Part shown: positions 26,801 to 34,986 of the stretch, piece after piece
How the letters are laid out: each line of letters opens with the position of its first letter
How positions within the stretch are numbered: the first letter of the stretch is position 1
Source of the DNA: Pararhizobium sp. YC-54
GTDB taxonomy: Bacteria; Pseudomonadota; Alphaproteobacteria; Rhizobiales; Rhizobiaceae
Assembly: GCF_025847205.1 (NCBI RefSeq)
Contig: NZ_JAOYTH010000001.1
Span: forward strand, 62,001-126,000
DNA: 64,000 nt
Reading direction: 5' to 3'
Notes under the pieces: generated by a model
The model's database searches: none
Told to the model about the DNA's origin: nothing
What the model saw: the letters and a program-made list of their open reading frames with translations, nothing else
Position numbers and translations under genes: made by a program

Positions 26801-27202
26801 CTATGCTTCCAGCAGTTGTTTCAATGTGGCGAGATCCTTTTGGACCCAATCGCGATCGGTGTCGAATTGGTCCTCGCTGACGCCGGGCAGTTTCAACAAC
26901 GTGAACATGACTTCCGCGCCATCGCCGTTCGGAACAACGCGCAGCGCGTTGTGCACCACAAGGCCCGTTACCATTGTCACGGAGTGATCCATCACGCCCA
27001 GATCGTTTGGTGGTGTGAAGCGGACCCGGACGCTGCCGAGCGGACCATGTGCGACCCAGTCGTCGCCATCCGGCTCAAGGCCCGATCCAAGCCCGGATGC
27101 CCAGAGCGGCATGTTTTCCGGCCTGGCTGCAAAGGCGTAGACATCGCGCCAGTTCCGCTCGATACCGATATGAACGATTGTCGCGTCCATCACAGGCGCC
27201 AT
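26801..27202 (-). CDS. SRPBCC-fold protein
   Basis: 133 aa polyketide cyclase/START-like fold. Begins MAPVMDATIVHIGIERNWRDVYAFAARPENMPLWASG, typical of the family's binding-cavity proteins. The ATG at 27202 has GGGAGGGAG upstream, so an open frame reaching 27310 is not used. Ligand unknown. First of a two-gene minus-strand unit with the VOC gene. Confidence 0.8.
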   Translation of the reverse strand: MAPVMDATIVHIGIERNWRDVYAFAARPENMPLWASGLGSGLEPDGDDWVAHGPLGSVRVRFTPPNDLGVMDHSVTMVTGLVVHNALRVVPNGDGAEVMFTLLKLPGVSEDQFDTDRDWVQKDLATLKQLLEA

Positions 27203-27473
27203 GTTTTCTCCCTCCCTGTTTCTGCCCCGTTTCCCGCGATTTCCGTATGCTGCGCTGAACGTTCCAAAGCTTACCCGGCCCCGCCGGAAAAGTCTCGCTT
27301 TTGACAACAATCACTTGTTCTTAATCGATTTGAATGCCAAAACTCCCTCAGCATCCGCAAGGCGTATTAGGGCATCCGAAGCTGCATAAAATCGCCCTGC
27401 AAGTTCAATCTGGTGGAGTGTGCGCGCGCCCAGCTGGGCCCTGGCACCTTCACTGTCCAACGGAGGCACATAC

Positions 27474-28904
27474 GTGGCACAGGCAGAAATCGGCCTTATC
27501 GGTCTTGGCGTTATGGGATCAAACCTGGCGCTCAATATTGCCGAAAAGGGCAACAAGATCGCCGTCTTCAACCGCACCGTTGAAGCGACGCGGAAGTTCT
27601 ATGCCGAAGCCGGCGCATTGCAGAGCCAGATCGTGCCGTGTGAAACCATCGAGGAGTTCGTCGCGGCGATCCGCCCGCCGCGGCCGATCATCATCATGAT
27701 CAAGGCCGGCGAGCCCGTCGACCAGCAGATGGAGCTGCTCAAGCCCTATCTGGAGAAGAACGACATCATGATCGATGCCGGCAATGCCAATTTTCGCGAT
27801 ACGATGCGACGCTTCGACACTCTCAAGGACAGCGGCCTGACCTTTATCGGCATGGGCGTTTCCGGTGGCGAGGAGGGCGCACGCCACGGCCCGTCCATCA
27901 TGGTCGGCGGCAAGGAAGAGTCCTGGAAGCGCGTCGAGAAAGTGCTGACCTCGATTGCGGCGAAATACAATGAAGACCCCTGCGTTGCCTGGCTCGGCGA
28001 GAACGGTGCGGGCCATTTTGTCAAGACCATCCACAATGGCATCGAATATGCCGATATGCAGATGATCGCCGAAATCTACGGCATCCTGCGTGACGGCCTG
28101 AAGATGAGCGCCACCGAAATCGGCGAGGTTTTCGGCGAGTGGAACAAGGGACGGCTCAATTCCTACCTGATCGAAATCACCGAGAAGGTTTTGAAGGCGG
28201 CCGACCCGATTACCGGCAAGCCGATCGTCGATCTCATCCTCGACAAGGCCGGCCAGAAGGGCACCGGCAAATGGTCGGTGATCGAGGCGCAGAACATGGG
28301 CATCCCGGCAACCGCGATCGAAGCGGCTGTTGCTGCCCGCAGCATTTCGTCGGTCAAGGGCGAGCGCGAGGCGGCTGAAAAGGTGCTCGGCCTGCCCAAT
28401 GTCGGCGAATTCAGGATTGCCGATAAGGCGGCCTTCCTCAAGGATCTCGAAAGCGCGCTTCTGGCCGCCAAGATCGGCGCCTATGCGCAAGGGTTCGCCG
28501 TCATGGCGGAAGCCTCGCGCGAGTTCGGCTGGAACCTGCCGATGCCGACGATTGCCCGCATCTGGCGCGCAGGCTGCATCATCCGCTCGGCATTCCTTGA
28601 TGAAATCACCACCGCCTTCACCAAGGACCCGAATGTTGCCAACCTGATTGTCACGCCGGCCTTTTCCGGCATGGTCAAGGAAACCGACGGCGCCCTTCGC
28701 CGGGTCGTCTCGGCGGCCGTCCTCGGCGGCCTGCCGGTTCCCGCCCTTGCCTCGGCGCTCGGCTATTTCGACAGCTATCGCCGCGGCCGCGGCACGGCAA
28801 ACGTCATCCAGGCGCAGCGCGACTTTTTCGGCGCACATGGTTTCGACCGCATCGATGGCGCGGATTCGCATCACGGCCCATGGGGCAGTGGTCTCAACGC
28901 CTGA
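27474..28904 (+). CDS. gnd: 6-phosphogluconate dehydrogenase, decarboxylating
   Basis: 476 aa, oxidises 6-phosphogluconate to ribulose 5-phosphate with NADP+ in the pentose phosphate path. NADP-binding IGLGVMGSNLALNIAEKG at the N-terminus, SGGEEGARHGPSIMVGG (substrate loop), catalytic Lys in GAGHFVKTIHNGIEY, and the C-terminal tail GPWG. The GTG at 27474 has CGGAGG at 7-nt spacing; the upstream ATG-type extension is less likely. Ends at a strong palindrome (28942-28965). Confidence 0.96.
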   Translation: MAQAEIGLIGLGVMGSNLALNIAEKGNKIAVFNRTVEATRKFYAEAGALQSQIVPCETIEEFVAAIRPPRPIIIMIKAGEPVDQQMELLKPYLEKNDIMIDAGNANFRDTMRRFDTLKDSGLTFIGMGVSGGEEGARHGPSIMVGGKEESWKRVEKVLTSIAAKYNEDPCVAWLGENGAGHFVKTIHNGIEYADMQMIAEIYGILRDGLKMSATEIGEVFGEWNKGRLNSYLIEITEKVLKAADPITGKPIVDLILDKAGQKGTGKWSVIEAQNMGIPATAIEAAVAARSISSVKGEREAAEKVLGLPNVGEFRIADKAAFLKDLESALLAAKIGAYAQGFAVMAEASREFGWNLPMPTIARIWRAGCIIRSAFLDEITTAFTKDPNVANLIVTPAFSGMVKETDGALRRVVSAAVLGGLPVPALASALGYFDSYRRGRGTANVIQAQRDFFGAHGFDRIDGADSHHGPWGSGLNA

Positions 28905-28941
28905 TTGGCCGGCTGATTGCCGCAGAGACTTGGTGTCAGAG

Positions 28942-28965
28942 CGGCCGCTGATCGATCAGCGGCCG
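28942..28965. terminator. Palindromic terminator between gnd and the LacI gene
   Basis: A perfect 24-nt palindrome CGGCCGCTGA-TCGA-TCAGCGGCCG, 10-bp stem and 4-nt loop, followed by TTTCGTTTG on the plus strand. It lies between two convergent genes and may serve both. Confidence 0.7.
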
Positions 28966-28980
28966 TTTCGTTTGTGCCAA

Positions 28981-30018
28981 TCAGTTTTGAAGAACCGGAA
29001 AGCTCAATGTCTGCAGTTCGCTTGCAGGCCGGCCTTCGATGCGGGCGATCACCGCTTTTGCCAGTTCGCGCCCGGCAAGCCTGAAATCCTCCCTGAGGGT
29101 GATAACCTCTGGCCTCAGCCACTGCAGGAAGTCGTTCGACTGCTTTGAGACGATGTCGATGTCGTGTCCGAGCTTCAGTCCCGCCGCTTCAATGCCGGCA
29201 ACCAGAGCCACTGCACCGCCACCACTGCCGGAGATCGCGCCGTCGGGCGCGTCCGGCGCACGCATCACCGCCTCGCAGGCGGCGCGGATATCGGCCAGGC
29301 TGTTGTCGAGATCGACCGTGTTGAACGGAACGGACGCTGCTCCGAAATCCCGCAAGCCACGCTCGAAACCGGTCCGCATGTGGATGTGATAGGTCAGCGA
29401 CCGGGGGGGCTGCAGCAGCATGATCCGGCGCCGGCCGCGCTCCACCAGCATGCGCACGGCATCGTAGGCAAAGCGCTCATTGTCGAAGTCATGGTAGGGA
29501 TGGACGAGGCCCATTTCCGTGCGGCCATGTGTGCCGAAGGGGAAATTGCGCTCCATCATCAGGGCGACGCGCGGATCCTTCGGCTCGGTTCGCGAAATGA
29601 TGACCCCGTCTGCAGCGCCGGTATCCAGCACGTAACGCACCGGATCGAGCGGATCGCTATGGCCACTGTAGGGCGTGATGACCAGATGATACTGTGTCGT
29701 CGCCAGGATCTCCGAGACGCCGATGACCATCGGGCTCGTCAGGCCGATGAATTCCTCCTCCAGGTTGAGGATCAGGCTGATGACGTTCGTCTTGCCCGTG
29801 CGCAGACGCACCCCGGCACGATTGGGGTGGTATCCGACCTGGGCGGCGATCAGCCGGACGCGCTCCTTGGTCTCGGCGCCGATGTCGGGCGCGTCCTTCA
29901 AGGCCCGCGACACCGTGGTGATGCCAAGGCCGGTCATGAAGGCAATTGTCTTCAAGGTCGGACGTTCGTTCGGTGAGGGCGGCAGGGTTGCCTGCCGGCT
30001 CTTGTGTTTTTCGTCCAT
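28981..30018 (-). CDS. LacI-family transcriptional regulator of the beta-mannoside operon
   Basis: 345 aa. LacI-type HTH at about residues 20-75 (TLKTIAFMTGLGITTVSRALKDAP, then hinge GVRLRTGKT), followed by a sugar-binding core domain. About 20 residues precede the HTH, an unusual basic Pro/Ser tail. Divergent from the ABC-transporter/beta-mannosidase operon; two palindromic candidate operators lie between them. It most likely represses the operon until a mannoside or its product binds. Confidence 0.9.
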   Translation of the reverse strand: MDEKHKSRQATLPPSPNERPTLKTIAFMTGLGITTVSRALKDAPDIGAETKERVRLIAAQVGYHPNRAGVRLRTGKTNVISLILNLEEEFIGLTSPMVIGVSEILATTQYHLVITPYSGHSDPLDPVRYVLDTGAADGVIISRTEPKDPRVALMMERNFPFGTHGRTEMGLVHPYHDFDNERFAYDAVRMLVERGRRRIMLLQPPRSLTYHIHMRTGFERGLRDFGAASVPFNTVDLDNSLADIRAACEAVMRAPDAPDGAISGSGGGAVALVAGIEAAGLKLGHDIDIVSKQSNDFLQWLRPEVITLREDFRLAGRELAKAVIARIEGRPASELQTLSFPVLQN

Positions 30019-30163
30019 TCTCCGCCCACCACCTTCCCGTATTCAGGCTGCACTGACGCAAGGACAGCATTTTGCCTGCGGCAGCCCCAGAGGGTCCGCC
30101 CGCTTTATATACGATTCATGACGTAGGGGTAGCTGCGGCCCGCGCTCCCCCTAAACTCAAAAT

Positions 30164-30177
30164 CTGTAACGATACAG
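30164..30177. promoter_or_regulatory. Candidate LacI-family operator 1
   Basis: CTGTAACGATACAG, a 14-nt palindrome with one mismatch and a central CG, the usual layout of LacI-family operators. It is 146 bp before the regulator's start on the opposite strand. It shares GTAACG-TAC with the site at 30485-30494. Confidence 0.55.
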
Positions 30178-30484
30178 TTCTCTTGTCGAGCGGTTTTTTC
30201 CGTTCCGCCGCGGCAACTCTCCGTAGAGTTGAATCATGCGTCGCACCGTTGGAAATTTGCACGTGCGAAATGGCGCCTAGCATGAGGTTGATGCGAATAG
30301 CTAGAAAAATGCCAGAATAATTGTGTTTTTTGTGATTATGGCGCTGATTCCGCACTGCGATAAACCGGCGGCATCAGTCCGCGGAGGCAGGAAGTACGAC
30401 ATCCATAGGTTGTCCATAACTTTTTCTGAGGAATTATGGGCTGCGGCGGTTGCGTCTGCTAATCGATTGAACTAAGTTTTTCCG

Positions 30485-30494
30485 GTAACGTTAC
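30485..30494. promoter_or_regulatory. Candidate LacI-family operator 2
   Basis: GTAACGTTAC is a perfect 10-nt palindrome with central CG, just ahead of the ribosome site GGAGG (30501-30505) of the binding-protein gene at 30513. A repressor here would block transcription elongation or initiation. The rest of 30019-30512 (494 bp) holds the divergent promoters but no gene. Confidence 0.6.
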
Positions 30495-30512
30495 AGTGAG
30501 GGAGGAAAACTC

Positions 30513-31745
30513 ATGAAATTGCGTTTGTTGGCTGCTGCATTGGCGGCGACTGTAGTGCTTCCATTCGGCATCGCTAACGCGGCCGATCTGGAAGTGACGC
30601 ATTGGTGGACGTCCGGCGGGGAAGCCGCGGCGGTTGCGGAACTTGCCAAGGCATTCGATGCTACCGGCAATAAATGGGTCGATGGTGCGATCGCCGGTTC
30701 CGGCGGCACGGCGCGGCCGATCATGGTCAGTCGCATCACCGGCGGCGACCCGATGGGCGCGACCCAGTTCAACCATGGCCGTCAGGCTGAGGAACTGGTG
30801 CAGTCCGGCCTGATGCGCGATCTGACCGATATTGCCACGAAGGAAAGCTGGAAGGACATCGTCAAGCCTTCGAGTCTGCTCGACAGCTGCACGATCGACG
30901 GCAAGATCTATTGCGCCCCAGTCAATATCCATTCCTGGCAGTGGCTGTGGCTTTCGAATGCGGCCTTCAAGACGGCCGGCGTCGATGTGCCGAAAAACTG
31001 GGATGAATTCGTCGCTGCCGCTCCGGCACTCGAAAAGGCCGGTATCGTTCCGCTTGCCGTCGGCGGTCAGCCCTGGCAGTCGGCCGGTGCGTTCGACGTG
31101 CTGATGGTGGCAATCGCCGGTAAGGACGTCTTCAACAAGGTGTTCGGCGACAAGGATGAGGAAGCCGCCGCAGGTCCCGAAATCGCCAAGGTGTTCAAGG
31201 CTGCCGACGATGCCCGCAAGATGTCGAAGGGCAGCAACGTGCAGGATTGGAACCAGGCGACCAACCTGGTCATCACCGGCAAGGCTGGTGGTCAGATCAT
31301 GGGTGACTGGGCGCAGGGCGAGTTCCAGCTGGCTGGCCAGAAGGCCGGTACCGATTACACTTGCTTGCCGGGCCTCGGCGTCAACGAGATCATCTCGACC
31401 GGTGGCGACGCCTTCTACTTCCCGCTTTTGAAGGATGAAGAGAAGTCCAAGGCGCAGGAAGTGCTAGCCTCGACGCTTCTCAACCCGGCGACCCAGGTTG
31501 CCTTCAATCTGAAGAAGGGCTCGTTGCCGGTTCGTGGTGACGTCGATCTGGCCGCTGCCAACGACTGCATGAAGAAGGGTCTCGAAATCCTTGCCAAGGG
31601 CAATGTGATCCAGGGTACCGACCAGCTTCTGTCGGCCGACAGCCAGAAGCAGAAGGAGGACCTCTTTTCCGAGTTCTTCGCATCGTCGATGACGCCGGAG
31701 GATGCGCAGAAGCGCTTCGCCGAAATCATCGCTTCGGCCGACTGA
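30513..31745 (+). CDS. ABC sugar transporter, periplasmic binding protein (CUT1 type)
   Basis: 410 aa extracellular solute-binding protein family 1. Signal peptide residues 1-24 (MKLRLL...ANA). Mature start ADLEVTHWWTSGGEAAAV is typical of disaccharide/oligosaccharide receptors. Tryptophans (WQWLWLS) probably line the sugar site. It begins the operon with two permeases, an ATPase and a beta-mannosidase, so the ligand is plausibly a beta-mannoside or mannobiose. Strong GGAGG site at 8-nt spacing. Confidence 0.9.
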   Translation: MKLRLLAAALAATVVLPFGIANAADLEVTHWWTSGGEAAAVAELAKAFDATGNKWVDGAIAGSGGTARPIMVSRITGGDPMGATQFNHGRQAEELVQSGLMRDLTDIATKESWKDIVKPSSLLDSCTIDGKIYCAPVNIHSWQWLWLSNAAFKTAGVDVPKNWDEFVAAAPALEKAGIVPLAVGGQPWQSAGAFDVLMVAIAGKDVFNKVFGDKDEEAAAGPEIAKVFKAADDARKMSKGSNVQDWNQATNLVITGKAGGQIMGDWAQGEFQLAGQKAGTDYTCLPGLGVNEIISTGGDAFYFPLLKDEEKSKAQEVLASTLLNPATQVAFNLKKGSLPVRGDVDLAAANDCMKKGLEILAKGNVIQGTDQLLSADSQKQKEDLFSEFFASSMTPEDAQKRFAEIIASAD

Positions 31746-31868
31746 TAGGCCAATCTCCGTGGAAGACCGGTTCCGCATTTGCGGGGCCGGTTTGAGGCTC
31801 CCGGTGGTGTCATGCCGGGGCTTCAGCCACATCCTGAAGAAAACCACCATCCAGGGGAGGGTTGACCT

Positions 31869-32771
31869 ATGACGGGCCAAGCGAACGCCGGCCGGCCAAA
31901 CCAGTTGCTGCGCAATCTGCATTCAAAGATTGCCTCAATTCCGATGATACTCACCGCCGTCGTCATCTTCCTCGGCGGTACGCTCTGGACGGTGTTTTAT
32001 TCCTTCACCAATTCCAAGCTGCTGCCGCGCCTTTCCTTCGTCGGGCTTGATCAGTACGAGCGTTTGTGGGCAGCGCCCCGCTGGCTCATTTCCATCCAGA
32101 ACCTTGCGATTTATGGTGTGTTTTCGCTGATTTTCAGCCTCGTCATCGGCTTTCTTCTCGCCGCGCTGATGGACCAGAAGATCCGCTTCGAAAATGCCTT
32201 CCGCACGATCTTCCTCTATCCTTTTGCGCTTTCCTTCATCGTCACCGGCCTTGTCTGGCAATGGATCCTCAATCCGGAGTTCGGTGTCCAATCCGTCGTC
32301 CGCTCGCTGGGGTGGAGCAGCTTTACATTCGATCCGCTCTACAATTCCAACATCGTCATCTACGGCATCCTGATCGCCGCGCTGTGGCAGGGCACCGGCC
32401 TTGTCATGTGCCTGATGCTGGCCGGCCTGCGCGGGATCGACGAGGACATCTGGAAGGCTGCGCGTGTCGATGGCATCCCGATGTGGAAGACCTATGTCCT
32501 GATCATCATCCCGATGATGCGGGCTGTGTTCATCACCACACTCGTGATCATCGCCAGCGGCATCGTCCGCGTCTACGACCTCGTCGTGGCGCAGACCAGC
32601 GGCGGTCCGGGTATCTCCTCGGAAGTGCCTGCAAAATATGTCTACGACTATATGTTTCAGGCGCAGAACCTCGGTCAGGGCTTTGCCGCCTCGACCATGA
32701 TGCTGATCACGGTCGCCATCATCATCGTGCCCTGGGCCTATCTGGAATTCGGAGGACGCAAGCGTGGCTGA
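31869..32771 (+). CDS. ABC sugar transporter permease 1 (MalF-like)
   Basis: 300 aa, six predicted membrane segments, with the EAA-like loop DIWKAARVDGIPMWKTY that contacts the ATPase. ATG 31869 lies behind GGGAGGG. Overlaps the second permease by 8 bases. Part of the putative beta-mannoside importer. Confidence 0.9.
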   Translation: MTGQANAGRPNQLLRNLHSKIASIPMILTAVVIFLGGTLWTVFYSFTNSKLLPRLSFVGLDQYERLWAAPRWLISIQNLAIYGVFSLIFSLVIGFLLAALMDQKIRFENAFRTIFLYPFALSFIVTGLVWQWILNPEFGVQSVVRSLGWSSFTFDPLYNSNIVIYGILIAALWQGTGLVMCLMLAGLRGIDEDIWKAARVDGIPMWKTYVLIIIPMMRAVFITTLVIIASGIVRVYDLVVAQTSGGPGISSEVPAKYVYDYMFQAQNLGQGFAASTMMLITVAIIIVPWAYLEFGGRKRG

Positions 32772-33702
32772 TACTGTAACCCTCAAAGGACAGGCCGCCC
32801 ACGCCGCTGCCTCCCGACTGACCCCCGGGCCGCAGGGCAAAAAGCCCCGCCCGATGTTCTCACCGCGAAACATCATGGTCTATGGCGCGCTGATCTTCGC
32901 TGCAGCCTACTATCTGCTGCCGCTCTATGTGATGGTTGTCACCTCGCTCAAGGGCATGCCGGAAATCCGGCTCGGCAATATCTTCTCGCCACCGCTCGAA
33001 ATTACTTTCGAGCCCTGGGTGAAGGCTTGGTCCAGCGCCTGCACGGGGCTCAACTGCGACGGCCTTTCGCGCGGTTTCTGGAACTCGGTGCGCATCACCA
33101 TTCCCTCGACAATCGTCTCGATCGCGATCGCCTCGGTCAACGGCTATGCGCTGGCGAACTGGCGCTTCAAGGGGGCAGACCTGTTCTTCACGATCCTGAT
33201 CGTCGGCGCGTTCATCCCGTATCAGGTGATGATCTATCCGATCGTCATCGTGCTGCGCGAAATGGGCCTCTATGGCTCGCTGACCGGCCTGATCATCGTC
33301 CACACGATCTTCGGCATGCCGATCCTGACGCTTTTGTTCCGCAACTACTTCACGTCGCTGCCGGAAGAACTGTTCAAGGCGGCCCGTGTCGATGGGGCAG
33401 GGTTCTGGACGATCTATTTCAAGATCATGCTGCCGATGTCGCTGCCGATCTTCGTGGTCGCGATGATCCTGCAGGTCACCGGCATCTGGAACGACTTTCT
33501 GTTCGGCGTGGTGTTCACCCGGCCCGAATACTATCCGATGACCGTCCAGCTCAACAATATCGTCAATTCGGTCCAGGGCGTGAAGGAATACAACGTCAAC
33601 ATGGCGGCAACCATCCTGACCGGCGCCGTGCCGTTGATCGTCTACTTCGTCTCCGGACGGCTTTTCGTCCGTGGCATCGCCGCCGGCGCAGTGAAAGGGT
33701 AA
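32764..33702 (+). CDS. ABC sugar transporter permease 2 (MalG-like)
   Basis: 312 aa, six membrane segments after a 40-residue hydrophilic N-terminus; EAA loop [19 protein letters not shown]. Starts at GTG 32764, within the end of permease 1. Typical CUT1 partner; pairs with 31869-32771. Confidence 0.9.
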   Translation: MADTVTLKGQAAHAAASRLTPGPQGKKPRPMFSPRNIMVYGALIFAAAYYLLPLYVMVVTSLKGMPEIRLGNIFSPPLEITFEPWVKAWSSACTGLNCDGLSRGFWNSVRITIPSTIVSIAIASVNGYALANWRFKGADLFFTILIVGAFIPYQVMIYPIVIVLREMGLYGSLTGLIIVHTIFGMPILTLLFRNYFTSLPEELFKAARVDGAGFWTIYFKIMLPMSLPIFVVAMILQVTGIWNDFLFGVVFTRPEYYPMTVQLNNIVNSVQGVKEYNVNMAATILTGAVPLIVYFVSGRLFVRGIAAGAVKG

Positions 33703-33706
33703 TTGC

Positions 33707-34792
33707 ATGAACAACAACAGCGTATCGGTCAGGGATCTGTCGTTGAGCTTCGGTGCGGTCACCGTTCTCGAAACACTCAATCTCGACATCAAGGACGGCG
33801 AATTTCTGGTGCTTCTCGGCTCGTCCGGCTGCGGGAAATCGACCCTTCTCAATTGCATCGCAGGCCTTCTCGACGTCTCCGACGGCCAGATTTTCATCAA
33901 GGACAGGAACGTTACCTGGGAAGAGCCCAAGGATCGCGGCATCGGCATGGTGTTCCAGTCCTATGCGCTCTATCCGCAGATGACGGTGGAGGGCAACCTG
34001 TCCTTCGGGCTCAAGGTCGCCAAGCTGCCGCAGGCGGAAATCGACAAGCGGGTGGCGCGTGCCGCCGAAATCCTGCAGATTCAGCCGCTCCTCAAGCGCA
34101 AGCCATCGGAATTGTCCGGTGGCCAGCGCCAGCGCGTGGCGATCGGCCGTGCGCTTGTGCGCGACGTTGACGTCTTCCTGTTCGACGAGCCGTTGTCGAA
34201 CCTCGACGCCAAGCTGCGCTCCGAGCTGCGCGTCGAAATCAAGCGGCTGCACCAGTCGCTGAAGAACACGATGATCTACGTCACGCACGACCAGATCGAG
34301 GCGCTGACGCTGGCTGACCGCATCGCCGTCATGAAGAGCGGTGTCATCCAGCAATTGGCCGATCCGATGACGATCTACAACATGCCGGAAAACCTTTTCG
34401 TCGCCGGCTTCATCGGCTCGCCGTCGATGAATTTCTTCCGCGGCGAGATCAAGGACAGGGGCGGGCGCAAGGTTGTCGAGATCAATGGCGTCGATTTCGC
34501 CATGGATGCCTATCCGGCCCGCGGGCCCCTGGAGGCTGGCCGCAAGGTCGTGCTCGGGGTTCGCCCCGAACACGTCAAGGTCGATGAGCCCGGCGCAGAA
34601 ATTCATGACGCGGTTGTCGATATCGAGGAGCCGATGGGCGCCGACAATCTCCTGTGGCTGAAGCTGGCCGGACAGACCATATCGGTGCGCATTGCCGGTT
34701 CGCGGCGCTATGCGCCGGGGAAGGCCCTGCAGCTCAGCTTCGACATGTCGATGGCTTCGGTCTTCGATGCTGTGACGGAAAACAGGATCTAG
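33707..34792 (+). CDS. ABC sugar transporter ATPase (MalK/UgpC type)
   Basis: 361 aa. Walker [10 protein letters not shown] near residue 39, signature [15 protein letters not shown], Walker B VFLFDEP, switch His in YVTHDQ, then a C-terminal TOBE regulatory domain ([11 protein letters not shown]). Drives the importer encoded by the two genes before it. Starts 4 bp after permease 2. Confidence 0.93.
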   Translation: MNNNSVSVRDLSLSFGAVTVLETLNLDIKDGEFLVLLGSSGCGKSTLLNCIAGLLDVSDGQIFIKDRNVTWEEPKDRGIGMVFQSYALYPQMTVEGNLSFGLKVAKLPQAEIDKRVARAAEILQIQPLLKRKPSELSGGQRQRVAIGRALVRDVDVFLFDEPLSNLDAKLRSELRVEIKRLHQSLKNTMIYVTHDQIEALTLADRIAVMKSGVIQQLADPMTIYNMPENLFVAGFIGSPSMNFFRGEIKDRGGRKVVEINGVDFAMDAYPARGPLEAGRKVVLGVRPEHVKVDEPGAEIHDAVVDIEEPMGADNLLWLKLAGQTISVRIAGSRRYAPGKALQLSFDMSMASVFDAVTENRI

Positions 34793-34837
34793 CCGCTTGA
34801 TCGGTGGGGCGGAGGTTACCGCCCCTGTCGCGCCGTG

Positions 34838-34964
34838 ACATCTCCGCCGCAAGGGGAGATCAATCGCCGGATGTTGGCGGCTCTAACTAGGCGCCTGTGC
34901 GGAAAGAACGATCTCCCCCTTGAGGGGGAGATGTCCCGAAGGGACAGAGGGGGACCCCCCTACT
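34838..34964. repeat. Palindromic repeat of the cobN-insert family
   Basis: Contains GACATCTCCGCCGCAAGGGGAGATC (34837-34861) and GATCTCCCCCTTGAGGGGGAGATGTCCC with GGGACAGAGGGGG (34910-34953). The second part closely matches the right arm of the element in cobN (7251-7290). It lies between the ABC ATPase and beta-mannosidase genes and could form stable hairpins that lower expression of the distal genes. Confidence 0.75.
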
Positions 34965-34986
34965 GACAGATATTGGATATTCTCGA

